Positions 22,301-32,280 of a stretch of DNA of 64,000 nt are shown here, piece by piece. Made by a program: the position numbers and the translations under genes. The notes beneath the pieces are model-generated. The model searched no databases. It was not told the origin of the DNA and saw nothing but the letters and a program-made list of their open reading frames with translations. This DNA comes from Prorocentrum cordatum (taxonomy: Eukaryota > Sar > Dinophyceae > Prorocentrales > Prorocentraceae). Position 1 is the first letter of the stretch, and each line of letters starts with the position of its first letter. The stretch is from NCBI GenBank assembly GCA_963575745.1, contig CAUYUJ010020170.1:56001-120000 (forward strand), given 5' to 3'.

Positions 22301-23180
22301 CCCGCCACGCTTTTTCTGTAGCCATGGTGATATTCGTAGCCCCTGTTCCGAAGTGCCGCTGGGTGCTCTGGTGGAACACTCTACACGCTAAGGATGATGT
22401 AGTTGCCGAGCATCTGATCGCAAGGCGCCCTCCGGATTCGTCACGACGGTGCGAAGACATAAGAGCGTCGCGCATAAAGGCCCTGTCCTGCCTTGTGAGC
22501 GCCTCCGCAAGGCAGAAGGTCATCTTGACGATTTTGTTCTTATCTCCAACGCCGTCAATGCCGGCAGAAGGCGCGGTCCCCGTGGAGATAGCGTCGAACA
22601 CGGCCTTGAACTCTTCGAGACGTGGCGAACCTCTGAACTCATCATACTTTGCGGGCATGCCGAGGAACGACATGACTGCATCTTTGTGGGTGTCCATGGC
22701 GTGGTGCCTCATCAGGTTGGACATCTGGCAAGCATTGGCACTCGAAACATTGAAATCAGCGAAGCTGCGCGCGTTGGCTGGAGAGCCCTTGCTCAACTTA
22801 GGCCGGGCCGCAGAGCATGCAATGCACCCCAATCCTTGCCAACGTCCGTCGTCGTCGAAGCACTCCTCCAGCCAGGACTGGTCAACCAGTTTCTTCATGC
22901 TGACCTCCAGGCAACTCACATCCAATTTCCACTGAGGCTGTAACAATGGAGTTTTTGTTCGCCATGAGTCGCCTAATCGAATGTACTTGCACCTGCCACA
23001 GTTCGCCTCCTTGCAGAAGCTGATGTGCATGTCGTCCGAAGCTGAAGCAGCGCTGGCGACATGTTCCTTGAGACTCTTTTTGAATGCCTGGATGCGTTTG
23101 GGGTGATTCGCTACATCGGAAGGCTCAGCAACAGTGGCAACTGGCGATGAGTAAAAATCCTCTGGGCACCCTTCTTCCAT
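19307..23180 (-). CDS. hAT-superfamily transposase-like protein, four exons
   Basis: hAT proteins cut and paste DNA or are domesticated as DNA-binding factors. Likely exons: 23180-22143, 21885 to about 21220, about 20985-19758 and 19489-19307. The start is the ATG at 23180. Exon 1 has a BED-like zinc finger (CIACSAARP at about 22810, then HHAMDTHKDAV about 38 residues on). Exon 2 carries hAT core-like helices (KHRFSSITKRLGRFVGKIGA, then MMSDAADEAYCFTTFTDAED). Exon 3 has the hAT dimerisation signature (YPIDALDQLLVAYG then SSSGVEQGFSKVLKN, near 20560-20480) followed by a charged coiled segment. Introns start GT and end AG; the exon 2/3 junction has two solutions (GT donor in GCGAAGAG|GTATTG or GC donor in GGCAAG|GCGAAG). 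The last join is GCGAAG|GTGAAT to CCGGCAG. Catalytic residues could not be assigned by eye. No terminal inverted repeats were found around it. Confidence 0.65.
21085..21180. repeat. AT-rich GTATGT/ACATGC stretch inside a hAT-gene intron
   Basis: Alternating purine-pyrimidine sequence resembling the larger AT-rich islands at 24.1 and 29.1 kb. Confidence 0.5.
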
Positions 23181-23181
23181 G

Positions 23182-23217
23182 GTGCGCAAAAATCATCTGA
23201 GCCCAAATGTGGCGAGG
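23182..23217 (-). other. Possible decayed spliced-leader relics before the hAT start
   Basis: The minus strand contains GCCACATTTGGGCTCAG, then ATGATTTTTGCGCACC and the ATG. It aligns with an outer leader ending GGCTCAAG plus an inner CCATTTTGG copy if three small indels are allowed, and its layout matches the 5.67-kb relic. Weaker than the 59-kb and 5.67-kb cases. Confidence 0.4.
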
Positions 23218-23307
23218 AGGCGGAGGGAGGAAGGATGAGGCTGGCGGACGGGGGAAGGGGCCCAGAAGTGACCTAGGGTTTCTCCTCTCCCCCTGTTGGC
23301 CTTCGTC

Positions 23308-23311
23308 GTGG

Positions 23312-23371
<60 letters not shown>

Positions 23372-23373
23372 CA
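23308..23373 (+). repeat. (TAC)n microsatellite
   Basis: About 21 uninterrupted TAC/ACT triplets. Confidence 0.95.
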
Positions 23374-23625
23374 CTAGTGCGCGGCGCCAAGGCGAGAACC
23401 ACATTTTGAACAGGAGCCATTCTGAAACGAGTCTGCGCAGGGCTAAGGCGAGAACCACAGACGGCCCGCCCTCAATCCGCAAGGCCGTTGCTATGTTTTA
23501 AAGCGAGTGCGCGTGGCGTTAGGGCGAGAGCCACTGCATCCTCTGCATGTCGAAGACGGCCCGCCCTCCATCCGTGCAATTGCTGGGAACTGTCAAGACC
23601 GACGACCACAACCACCACAACCTTG

Positions 23626-23626
23626 A

Positions 23627-23684
<58 letters not shown>
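23626..23684 (+). repeat. (GAC)n microsatellite
   Basis: About 19 uninterrupted GAC triplets. Confidence 0.95.
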
Positions 23685-24119
23685 TCGTCATCGGAGCAAA
23701 TCGGCAACGCCGTCACGTTTTTCGAGGCGGATCCCACCGCGGCGTCGAGAGGCCTTCAGGAAACCCAAGCCACGACGTCAGGTAGGGTGGCCACTGTCTC
23801 GATTCCCCCGTCTTAGCCTCCCTGGTGCTGGCGCGCAGCAAACCGTCAAGAAAAGACTCGGTGGACTCAGGCTGCAATGCCCCATTCGAACGGGAACAAT
23901 CGAACCCTATCGCGCCCGATTGTGGAATTCTTTTGGGGCAACGACGCATGAGCATACCAGGGTGCTGTGCAGAAAGAAGAGGGCGACATGTGATCGCATC
24001 CGCCAGCCACCTTGCGGGGCAACCAGGCTGCTTGACCCGGGTCAACAACGTATATGTTTATGTTTACGCGCAAACGGCTCGGGCCAGCAACGTATATGTC
24101 TGTGTTTACGCGCAAACAT

Positions 24120-24715
24120 AAATGTACATACATTTTAGTACGAGTATGGTGTATTCACGTCCATGTGATGAGTGTATGCACATGCATATAAACAATACAT
24201 GTTTAAACACACATGTTATGCGTGCGTATGTGCATGGGCAGGGCCTGATACCATTCCTTCGCATGTGCTTTTCGGCCGTGCCTGGCAGAGACTGTCACAT
24301 TCAAATAAACCATGCGCACACGTACACATTTATACATGCATGCATGTATACATACGTGTGTGTATATACACATTCACGCACGCACATGTATGGTCAACGG
24401 CGCGCATATAACACATATACATACACGTATAAAATTTGTATATATATATATGTATACATGCATACATACACGTATATATATACACATACATTTACATATA
24501 TATATATATATATGTATATACACATATATATACACATATCTATAGTACATACATAAACATATATGTATGCATACACATACATTTACATTCACATATTTAT
24601 ATACACGCATCTGTTTATACATACATATACATGTATATAAACATATAATACATATACATACATAGACCGATATGCATGCATACATATACATACATACAAT
24701 ACGTACAATGAAACA
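24120..24715. repeat. AT-rich alternating purine-pyrimidine island
   Basis: TATACATACA, CACATATATA and TGTATATG mixtures without a fixed unit, in sharp contrast to the GC-rich surroundings. It abuts the 3' end of the retroelement at 24.77 kb. Confidence 0.85.
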
Positions 24716-24767
24716 GACAGAGACAGGGACGGAGGATGAGGAGGAGTCCATGAACCAGCGAAAAACG

Positions 24768-27293
24768 CTAAACTTTAGCTATGCCCTGGCAAGGGCCGTC
24801 GGGGTGCGCGGCGGCGCCGCGGGCGGCCGCGCCCGCGCCAACATCGGCAGGCTTTCCTGGCGGCCCAGCCGCGACTGGCCCCGCCGCACCAGCCTTGGTC
24901 CGTGGCAGCAGCGGCTGGGGGGTCGAGGGGGAGAAACGCCCCCTCGAGGGGTTGTCGGCTGCATTCCACTCTGAGGGCAGCCAGCGGTAGTGGAGGGTAG
25001 TGGCGGTGACAAGGGTGACGGCGGCGATGGCCTGAGTGACTCGGAGCATTTTACAAGAACTGCTCCTGAAACGATCCACGGCCCCGGCCGCGCTCAAGGA
25101 GTCGCCCAGCACCACGACGCGCCGACCGCGGTGCCGCGAGGCCCTCACGAGATGCTGGAGCCCGTGCAGCACGGCCCTCGCCTCGGCGACCGGCATGCTC
25201 TCCTCCGGCCAGCGCCAGCGGTGGCGCCCCACGGTGCGCCAGGGCAGCTAGATCACGTCCGGCGGCACCTCGTCGAACGCGCTCCCGGCGGCCCCCTCGG
25301 CTGCGCCGGCGGCCTGGGTCTGGGGGTTGTGACTATGGAGGGCGGAATCCTCCCCCCCCAGCCCGTCGCCGCCGGCATGCCGCGGAGGAAAGCCCGCGGC
25401 CGCGACCGCCTCCACTCCCAGCATCCACGGCGCAGCGTCGGCGGGGTCGCCCGCCAGCGCAGCGGCGGCCGCCGCGGCCCCCGCGTGCCGGCGTGGCGCG
25501 GAGCCGGCCAGCCCATGGCGCCACCTCCAGCGCTCGGAGACGTGGCCCAGCCTCTGCACCAGCGAAACGGGGGCAGGGGCAGCGCAAGCCCCGATGCCCC
25601 ACTCGCTCGCGTCGACCACGATGAGCTCGTCAGTCCAAGGCGAACGGAGGCTGCGCCACAAGAGGGGTGCGATGCCGTCCCAGTACTCCAGCTCACGCCG
25701 CACAGCCGGCCAAAGTCCGGTCTCCTTGTCGTAGCACTTGCGGACAAAGGCGTAGCAGCTCCAGAACAAAGACATGCCCTCGCGCTTGATAAGAGATATA
25801 AATACCAGATGCCCGAGGAGCTTCTCGAGGTCGCGTCCCCGAAGACGGCCGCGGCCGAGGACACCTCGAACGGCCAGGCGCGCACGCCACAGCCGGGCCC
25901 GCGTGGGCCGCACGATGCACCGTCCCCGGTCAATGCACCACCCCAGCGCCTCCGACTCACCAGGCAGCTCACCAGCATGGTCCTCGGCCTTCACCTCGAG
26001 CCCGCGGGCGCGCAGCGCGTCAGACACGCGCCGCACGAGCGCCGCCACCCACTCGGAGTCGGCGCCGATCGCGATGAAGTTGTCGACGTACTCCAGGTGG
26101 GCGCCCGGCGTCATCGGCGGCGGCGGCCGGCGATCAGCGATCCGCAGCTCGGGACAAGCGCCGGCCTCGACGCTGGTGCGCTCGTGCACACGCTGGCACC
26201 ACCACAGCGCCCAGCTCCACCCCATCGGCAGCACGGCCAGCCGCGGCGTGACAAGAGCGCCCCGGCCGAGTGGCTTCCCGCCGAGGAGCTTGATGCCCAC
26301 CGCCGAGGCGCGCACGGGCCGGAAGGAGAAGCACCCCCTCAGCTCCTCAGGCAAGCCCATGTGGTAGAACGCGTCGCTGAGGTCGGCACCCTGGATGTGG
26401 AGCTCGTCGTTGAGGCCGAGCTCCAACCTCGAAAGGGCATCGCCCGTGCACAGGCTCACCCCGGCCGGCTCGGCGAACCAAGCGTTGGCCCTCCGGCAGT
26501 CTATCACCATGCGCAGCCTCTGGTCCTTCTTCTCCACGAAGAAGGCCTCGACGGACTCGATGCCAGACTCGGCGAAGTCGACGAGGCCACGCTCCTGCAA
26601 CATACGAATGAATTCCTCATAAGCACCCCGACGCCGCAAGGCTGGGTCAGAGTACGCCCGCTCCAGCCCCACGCCCTGCAGTCGCTGCTTCGCCCTCTCG
26701 GAGCACAGCAAATTCTGTGATATAAAATCCTTCACGGTGTCACTCCCGCCGCTCCCCCACAGAGTCTCCAGCGGAATCGGCCGAACCGTGCCAGAGGGCA
26801 GTGAGATCGCGTCGGGGCGGTAGGATCCGAGCTTGGCAGAGTCCACGTCGTACCAGCTCGCCACGCGAAGCTTCCGAAGAGCCTCTGCGGGGGTGAGCCC
26901 CGGGGGCGGCGCTCCCAGGGCCCGCGCCGACTCCTCGACGAAGTCGATGGCCTCGCGCTGCGCGCGCGAGACGAAAGCACAGGCTGGCGCGCCCTGGCCA
27001 AGAGCCGGCTGAGGCGCATGCGAGAACATCCCGTTGAGGCTGCGCACCGCTCGGTCACAGTCCAGCTCCACAGCAGCACGCGCGCCAACCCGCTGCCGCA
27101 CCGACCGGCTAACAGCACCTGCCTCTCCGGAGAAGGCGCCGACTGGCCGACGTGGCAGAGGAAAAAGATCGCGAGGAACATGGCGGTCGTCACCCGCGTC
27201 AAAACTGCGGCCACCAGCGGGGGGCGGCCTGGGGCTCGGCAGGCGGCTGGGCCCCGCCCCTGAAGGGCCCAGCCGGCGCGAGTCAGGAGTCAT
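24768..27293 (-). CDS. Reverse transcriptase with RNase H, one in-frame TAG
   Basis: Copies RNA into DNA and removes the RNA strand. The start is the ATG at 27293, which overlaps the ORF1 stop as ATGA and so suggests coupled re-initiation; an open frame further upstream lies inside ORF1 and is ignored. RT motifs: VIDCRRANAWF (near 26510), ADLSDAFYHMGLP (motif A, near 26390-26350), LPMGWSWALWWCQ (motif B, near 26235-26195) and LEYVDNFIAIG (motif C, near 26095-26065), where the usual YVDD is YVDN. RNase H: VVDASEWGIGA (near 25620-25590), EARAVLHGLQ (near 25180), VLGDSLSAAGAV (near 25105) and RWLPSEWNAADNPSR (near 24985-24945). An in-frame TAG at 25248-25250 splits RT plus early RNase H from the rest; the same frame continues coherently after it. 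Overall the type resembles DIRS/pararetrovirus-like RT-RNase H rather than LINE RT. Confidence 0.8.
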
Positions 27294-28540
27294 TTCTCCT
27301 TGGGCCCTTTGCGGAGGGCCTCCCGCTCTTCTCGTGCAACTCTCAGGTTCTTGGCCAGCTTCGCCTCCCGCTCCACCTCGGTGCGGACGTAGTCCAGCAG
27401 CTCCGGGCAGATCATGAGCGTCGACGACGCCCTCGTGGTCCCCGCGAACGCGTGCTGCTCCTCCAACGACATCTTCCCCTGGTAGCTCTTCGACTCCGCC
27501 TCCCTCGCCCGCTCGGAGTGGCCGAACTCTATCGTCTGGAGCCGCCGGAACTGGTACTCGACCATGATCAGGTTGCTCCCGTCCAGCTGGTCCACCAGCA
27601 GCCCCTGGGTCAGGGCCTGGCATATGTTGAAATGCTCGAAGACCCCCCGCGAGTTCCAGTCGAGACGGCAGGCCGTCTTGAAACGTTCGTGGTGGCCCAG
27701 CAGCCCACTCCCCTCCTGGTTGATGAACTCTATGCACCACAAGCTGGAGCGCGGCCCCGGCAGCTGCCAGTCGGCACCGAAGCTCTCCTGCTTCAGCACG
27801 GCCGTCATCTCCGCCCAGGTCCGCTCCCGCCTGTCCTGGCGGTTGCGGCGGATCGGCGTGATCCGCGCATCCGTGGCGACCGCCCGATCGAAGAACTCGG
27901 CCTCGTCGGCCGGGTCCACGTGCTCGACGAAGATCCCGACGCCATCCGGGAGTACGTGGATGTCACGCTTGCCGACGGCCAGCCCGCTCCGCGCGTGGTC
28001 CGTCACGACGTCGCCGTGCCGGAAGGGCCCGGCCGCCATCGCCGCACGCCACTCGGCGACAGGAGCCCCCGCGGCAGCGCCTGGCGCAGCCCCCTGCAGA
28101 GGCCCGATGCGAGGAGCCCGCGGCGCAGCCGCAGCCCCGCCCGGCACCGGCAGCGGCCGCAAGAAGACGAGGTTCGCCAGCAGCCCCGGATCGCCCCGAG
28201 CGGCGGCGATCCGCTGGCACTCGGCCTGGGCCTCGGCCTGGGCGTCGGCCAGCGCCCGCGCCCGCTCCTGAGCCGTCGGCTGCTGCCTGAAGCGGTACAC
28301 CCGCTCAGGCGGCACCCCAGCGGGCACCGCGGCCCACGCCCCGGAGAAGCGGACGGCGGCCACATCCACGCTGTCGTCCCCGTAGTCCTCCGCGTAGACG
28401 TCGCCGTCGGGGGTCAGGATGACGCAGCTAGAATCCGACAACCCCACGAGCCCCAGAATCAGCCTCTGGTGCCACAAGTGCTCGTCGTCGCCGTACAGGA
28501 CGAAGGCCCACTCCCTCGCCCTCGGCGGCGCCGCTGCCAT
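27290..28540 (-). CDS. Retroelement ORF1 protein (416 residues)
   Basis: Likely structural or RNA-binding protein of the retroelement; its biochemical role is unknown. It opens with an acidic N-terminal segment (WAFVLYGDDEHLWHQRL, then CVILTPDGDVYAEDY), has a central Arg/Ala-rich helix, a segment GDVVTDHARSGLAVGKRD, then a conserved-looking domain (RRNRQDRRERTWAEM, GPRSSLWCIEFI, HFNICQALTQGLLVDQLDG, VEYQFRRLQTIEFG) and a basic coiled C-terminus with AREEREALRKGPKEK. This architecture recurs in front of dinoflagellate RT ORFs. Its stop overlaps the RT start by four bases. Confidence 0.65.
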   Translation of the reverse strand: MAAAPPRAREWAFVLYGDDEHLWHQRLILGLVGLSDSSCVILTPDGDVYAEDYGDDSVDVAAVRFSGAWAAVPAGVPPERVYRFRQQPTAQERARALADAQAEAQAECQRIAAARGDPGLLANLVFLRPLPVPGGAAAAPRAPRIGPLQGAAPGAAAGAPVAEWRAAMAAGPFRHGDVVTDHARSGLAVGKRDIHVLPDGVGIFVEHVDPADEAEFFDRAVATDARITPIRRNRQDRRERTWAEMTAVLKQESFGADWQLPGPRSSLWCIEFINQEGSGLLGHHERFKTACRLDWNSRGVFEHFNICQALTQGLLVDQLDGSNLIMVEYQFRRLQTIEFGHSERAREAESKSYQGKMSLEEQHAFAGTTRASSTLMICPELLDYVRTEVEREAKLAKNLRVAREEREALRKGPKEK

Positions 28541-28940
28541 CCTCGCCCTTCGTCAGCCGCCTGGCGCAGCTCACCCCCCCGCGCACCACCGCCTGGCCGA
28601 GCACGCCGAGGAGGCGCCCGAGCAGCACGCCGAACACCAGCCACCACCCTGGCCCCAGCCCGCCCCAGGCCGGAGCGCCGCCGCGCTCGACCTCCGTCGG
28701 CGCGGGGCAGCTCTGGCTCTCCGGCGGGGGCCAAGCCGGCGCTGCCGGCGCGGCGGTCCCGCCCGGGCAGCCCGGGCACGCCGGGCACGGCGGGCACGAG
28801 CACGAAGCCAGTGCCGGGCAAGCCGGGCACGCCGCGCAATGGCAGTCGGGCACCGCGGGGCAGGCGGGGCACCGCGACAGGTAGGCGCCCGCCACGCCGC
28901 CCGCCCACTCCAGGACTCGCACGGCGAAGGGCCCAGCCAT
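28428..28940 (-). CDS. Cys/Pro-rich protein with a membrane-like segment (retroelement ORF0)
   Basis: The start is the ATG at 28940 (MAGPFAVRVLEWAGG). About 20 cysteines follow in CPACP, CAACPAC and CPGCPGG patterns, which could bind metal or form a disulphide array, then a hydrophobic helix (GWWLVFGVLLGRLLGVLG, near 28650-28600). The last part overlaps ORF1 in another frame. Small ORFs of this kind are often found before ORF1 in dinoflagellate elements; no function is known. Confidence 0.5.
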   Translation of the reverse strand: MAGPFAVRVLEWAGGVAGAYLSRCPACPAVPDCHCAACPACPALASCSCPPCPACPGCPGGTAAPAAPAWPPPESQSCPAPTEVERGGAPAWGGLGPGWWLVFGVLLGRLLGVLGQAVVRGGVSCARRLTKGEDGSGAAEGEGVGLRPVRRRRALVAPEADSGARGVVGF

Positions 28941-29039
28941 GCGAGAGGCCCGACGCCCTGCTTTGCTTTGAGCCACCGTGTTGACGGATGAGACCAGAGG
29001 CAAACGAGGACCTCAGGACGAGCGGCCTTCACCGAAACG

Positions 29040-29260
29040 CGTGCCGAGATTTCCGTACAAGTACAACGCATATATATACACATTAATTTATATGTACCTG
29101 CTATACGAGCGTTGATGTGTTTATATATTTATATACAGCTGTGCGCGTATATTTTTAGATGTAAACATATCAGACCTGACCATCCTCACAAACGCGCTGT
29201 ATATGTTCTGCTTTACTAGTGTGTGCATATGCTTAAATGATGGATGGTACGGTGGATGGT
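29040..29260. repeat. AT-rich island between two retroelements
   Basis: TATATATACAC, TTTATATATTTATATAC and similar stretches. It separates the 5' end of the RT-RNase H element from the 3' end of the next retroelement in the same orientation. Confidence 0.7.
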
Positions 29261-29299
29261 GATGATGAAGGGGACATTCGCAAAAATCAAGCCATTCGG

Positions 29300-30690
29300 A
29301 AAAATCAAGACAATCCAAAGTAATCAAGCCTAAGAGCAGGCATGATAAAATCAATGTCGTGGGATGCGTGGGAAGGGCGAAGTCCGTCTGTTGTGCCAGG
29401 TGGAGCCGGCGATAGCGCCCAGTGCCGGCTCCGTACCGGATGGCAGCTAGATTGTCGCCGACCACTCGAGCCCCTCGAAGCGTGGTATCAAGGTGGGGGA
29501 GCAGGGCAAGTCCCGCTCTGCACCCGGAAGCCTCCGCCGTCTGCGCATTGTCGCAGCCTGAGGGCGACGACGGCGACCGCGACAACGCGCGGGTAGCCGC
29601 GGCGCGGGTCGCGTCTCCAGAGGACGGCTGCCGCCCCGGAGACCTTATCATCTTCCCCGATCCGGCGGGCCCCACCGTCAAAGGTGAGCTCAAAGGGCCA
29701 TTGGGCCGCATCGGCAGCGGGGAGCGGGGAGTCTCCGACGGTGATTTCCTCGCCTGCCTCCATGTCCCTGCTTGCTCTGAGCGCCAGGGTATGCAGGTCG
29801 CAGAGTCTGCAGTAGCTCTTGGTCCAGAGGGCGCTGGGTGACCGGTCAGTCCTGGGGCAGGGGAACCAACCCACCCCTGGCGGCATCCAGCTGGCCGGGG
29901 TGTCGCCCGTTTGGAGAACGGCGAGCCGATCCCCGCTCCGCGCGAACCTGGTCGCGACGGGGAGGCGCCGGATTTCCCCCCCCGCGCGCGGAGCTTGTCT
30001 GCCGAGATGCGGACCGGCAGTCCCCTGTATGCGCAACAGGTGTGGGCCTTGCGGATTGCAATGCTGACAGGGGTCCAGCATGGGGGCCCAGACGGCAGTT
30101 TCGTCCGCCGGTGCAGCGGGGGCCTGCCCTTCTTGTATGTCGTCGTCCTCATCATTGTCTTCCTGGAGGTCAGTGTCTGGTACGGAGATTCCCTGGACGA
30201 TGAGTCTGGCGGCTTCGACGGCCCCGATGGGGGCACAGTCCAGGTTCACACAGTATCTGAAGGAGATCTGGTGTAAAAGGCGGCAGGCAAGCCTCTGGTG
30301 CTGACCTTTGGAGCATATCGCGGTGGGAAGGTCTCTGGGGTGGTCAGGGCCTCTAGCCTTTTCCCAGGCAAGGGCGGCGGCGGGGCACCAGCCCCACACG
30401 TGCTCAGTAGTGGCTTCCCCTAGGCCGCAGAGAGGGCAGGCTCCGTAGAGTCCTTGCCGTATGGGAACGGTGATGTTGCCGAGTTGCCTTCTTCTCTCCG
30501 CAGCAAGTGGACGCAAGTCCTCTGGCAACGCATCGTCGCCGAGGAGGGGCCAAAGGGAGGCTTCTCCAGTCCAGGGCCCGAGGCAAGAGTCGCACCAAGC
30601 CTGACCGCGATCCCGCTCTCCAGCGGTGAGCCAGACCCTATTGGCCACCCTGCCGCAGCCGCACTGGCGGGGGATCCTGTCGGCAACACT
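29300..30690 (-). CDS. Retroelement C-terminal zinc finger and RNase H, frameshifted
   Basis: Reading from 30690: Cys-rich (CGCGRVANRVW, CDSCLGPW), then a CPLCGLGEATTEHVWGWC zinc finger (near 30435-30385) typical of LINE ORF2 ends, an acidic linker (near 30165-30130), then RNase H with LTFDGGAR (near 29685), a frame change at about 29570, AEASGCRAGLALL (Glu, near 29535) and VVGDNLAAIRYG (Asp, near 29460-29425). The last RNase H catalytic position was not found, so the 3' end may be truncated. Past 29330 the 16-base phrase TTGATTTTTSCGAATG occurs twice. Confidence 0.65.
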
Positions 30691-32280
30691 TCGCGGAACC
30701 GGGTAGTCCGTTGGCCAGGACTCGTAGGACGTGGCGCGCCTCGGTGAAGGAGGCGCAGTGCCCGAGGAGGGACCATTCCGCACCATATGTTTGAGCCCAC
30801 CTACGCTCGTGGCTGGTTGTGGAGAACCAGGCGCTCACCACGTGTCCGTGGAGCTGCGTCCATGCCGCGACGTATACAACGCGCCCGAAGTATCGAGCCC
30901 GGCGCCGAGGGGGCTCTCTCATGGCACGATTGAAGAGGTCAGCGGCCCTGGCGTCGGTCAGCACCTTGGAGCCGGGCCTGCGTGACTCGTCCCGAGGGGT
31001 GAATTCCCGCGCCCATTTCACGAGTTTGTTCCACCTTCTCCCTGCCTTGTGCCTCGCCTGCAGGGGCCCCCAACCGGGCATTTGGGGCAGCCAAGGACTT
31101 GGAAGCGGATGCCCAGACCGGTGAGAATGTTGTCTGGGATCCAGGAGGCGGAGGCAAGACCGAGGGCGACCCGCAAGTGCGCCCGAAGTGCCCTTTCTTG
31201 CACGGTGTCAGGGAGGGAGTAGTGGGAAGGGTACGGGATGAGCGCGATGAGGTAGGTGTTCCAGGCGAGGGCGGTCTTGGCGGGAGATATGCTTGCAAGG
31301 TGTAGGGCCATGGCCCGGTCCCGTAGCTTGGGGAGAGGTTTGCCCCAGGTGCCGGCAACGAGGGCGTCGAGTTGCCCTTTTGTCACTCTCCCCCTGGGCG
31401 GTAAGCTTCCCCCTTCGGCGGCCCGAGATACGATGCAGGCGCCGAGATAGGGCCACTGAGAGCGGACGGCGGACGAGCCAAAAGGGGTGTAGTCCATGGT
31501 GCGTCTCCACCAATCGTGGTCGCTGGCGGGGACCAGGGCCGTTTTAAATTTGCAATTGCATGGGCTGCTCCAGGGAAAACACTGCGCCGCAATCCTAGGG
31601 CCGGCAGCGCGCCTGATCATTTCCAGGAGGAATCCGGCCGGTAGACCTGTAACAGTTGTTGTGGTGCCATTATCGCTGAAGTCCACCGGGGCGTTGTCCA
31701 GGTGCTGCCTGATGTTGGTTCCGGATGGAGCTGCGATGCCCCTGCGCTGGTGGGCTTCGACGAGGAGCCCTGCCGCTCTTGCGAGCCAGGGCAAAGCGAT
31801 GCCGGCACGTAGTGATTGGGCAGTGGCGCCCAGTAGGGCAGCGAGGTCATCCACGCACGTCGGATCGTCCGCCCCGGTGATGTCAGCCAGGGCGCTGATG
31901 AGAGGGTCGTATCCTAGGCACCAGAGGAGCGGGGGGGCGGTGCCTCCCATTCCGATGGACCGTAAGAGCTTCCTTATTCTGCTTTTGCACCTGCCCTTGC
32001 AGGTGCGCACGCTCCTGCTGCCGACGAGGCAATCCACGGAGTGCAGGAGCCAGGTCGGGAGTTGCCACCGCCTCGCCAGCTGTCCCATCCATTGCAGGGA
32101 TATGCGCTCGAAGGCTTTGTTCTGGTCACAGAAGAGGACAGCCGTGCTCGGGGCAGGGCCTAGTTGCCGTACGGCGTCCAGTACATAGCGGTCAACGGCT
32201 TCTTGGTGCGCGCCAAGCAGGGCGGTCCACGAGGGCCCAGGTTCGGTGTCGGTGACGGGATCCAGGGCAAGGTGGTTGGT
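30640..32280 (-). CDS. LINE-type reverse transcriptase, frameshifted
   Basis: RT motif A is AVLFCDQNKAFERIS (near 32140-32096), with the catalytic Asp. Motif B region is GMGGTAPPLLWCLGYDPLI (near 31955-31900). Motif C is CVDDLAALLG (near 31858-31830), with both Asp present. Upstream, LLGAHQEAVDRYVLDAVRQ is the usual helix before motif A. The frame changes at about 32280 (from the endonuclease frame), 31090 and 30690; each time the downstream frame continues with RT-thumb-like sequence (RWNKLVKWAREF, GRVVYVAAWTQLHG). RT catalytic residues are intact although the ORF is broken. Confidence 0.75.

Larger units (their letters stand above)
23218..24119. other. Intergenic with duplicated AAGGCGAGAACCACA phrases and triplet tracts
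   Basis: Near 23385-23535 the phrase CAAGGCGAGAACCACA (or TAAGGCGAGAACCACA and TAGGGCGAGAGCCACT) occurs three times and GACGGCCCGCCCTC twice, giving about 70-base decayed direct repeats. ACGTATATG with TGTTTACGCGCAAAC repeats twice at 24049-24118. No gene. Confidence 0.5.
24768..28990 (-). mobile_element. Dinoflagellate-type retroelement with three ORFs (Cys/Pro-TM, ORF1, RT-RNase H)
   Basis: Three overlapping minus-strand ORFs in the order small Cys/Pro-rich membrane-like protein, 416-residue ORF1, and reverse transcriptase plus RNase H. The order and sequence style match retroelement proteins that are very common in dinoflagellate genomes. No integrase, tyrosine recombinase or long terminal repeat was recognised. 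Both flanks are AT-rich TATACA-type islands (24.12-24.72 and 29.04-29.26 kb), so either the insertion site was AT-rich or the ends carry such sequence. One in-frame stop interrupts the RNase H. Confidence 0.8.

Noticed and set aside
24990-28984. Plus-strand frames of 576 and 610 residues
   Set aside because: Antisense shadows of the RT and ORF1 genes, kept open by high GC content; no family motifs.
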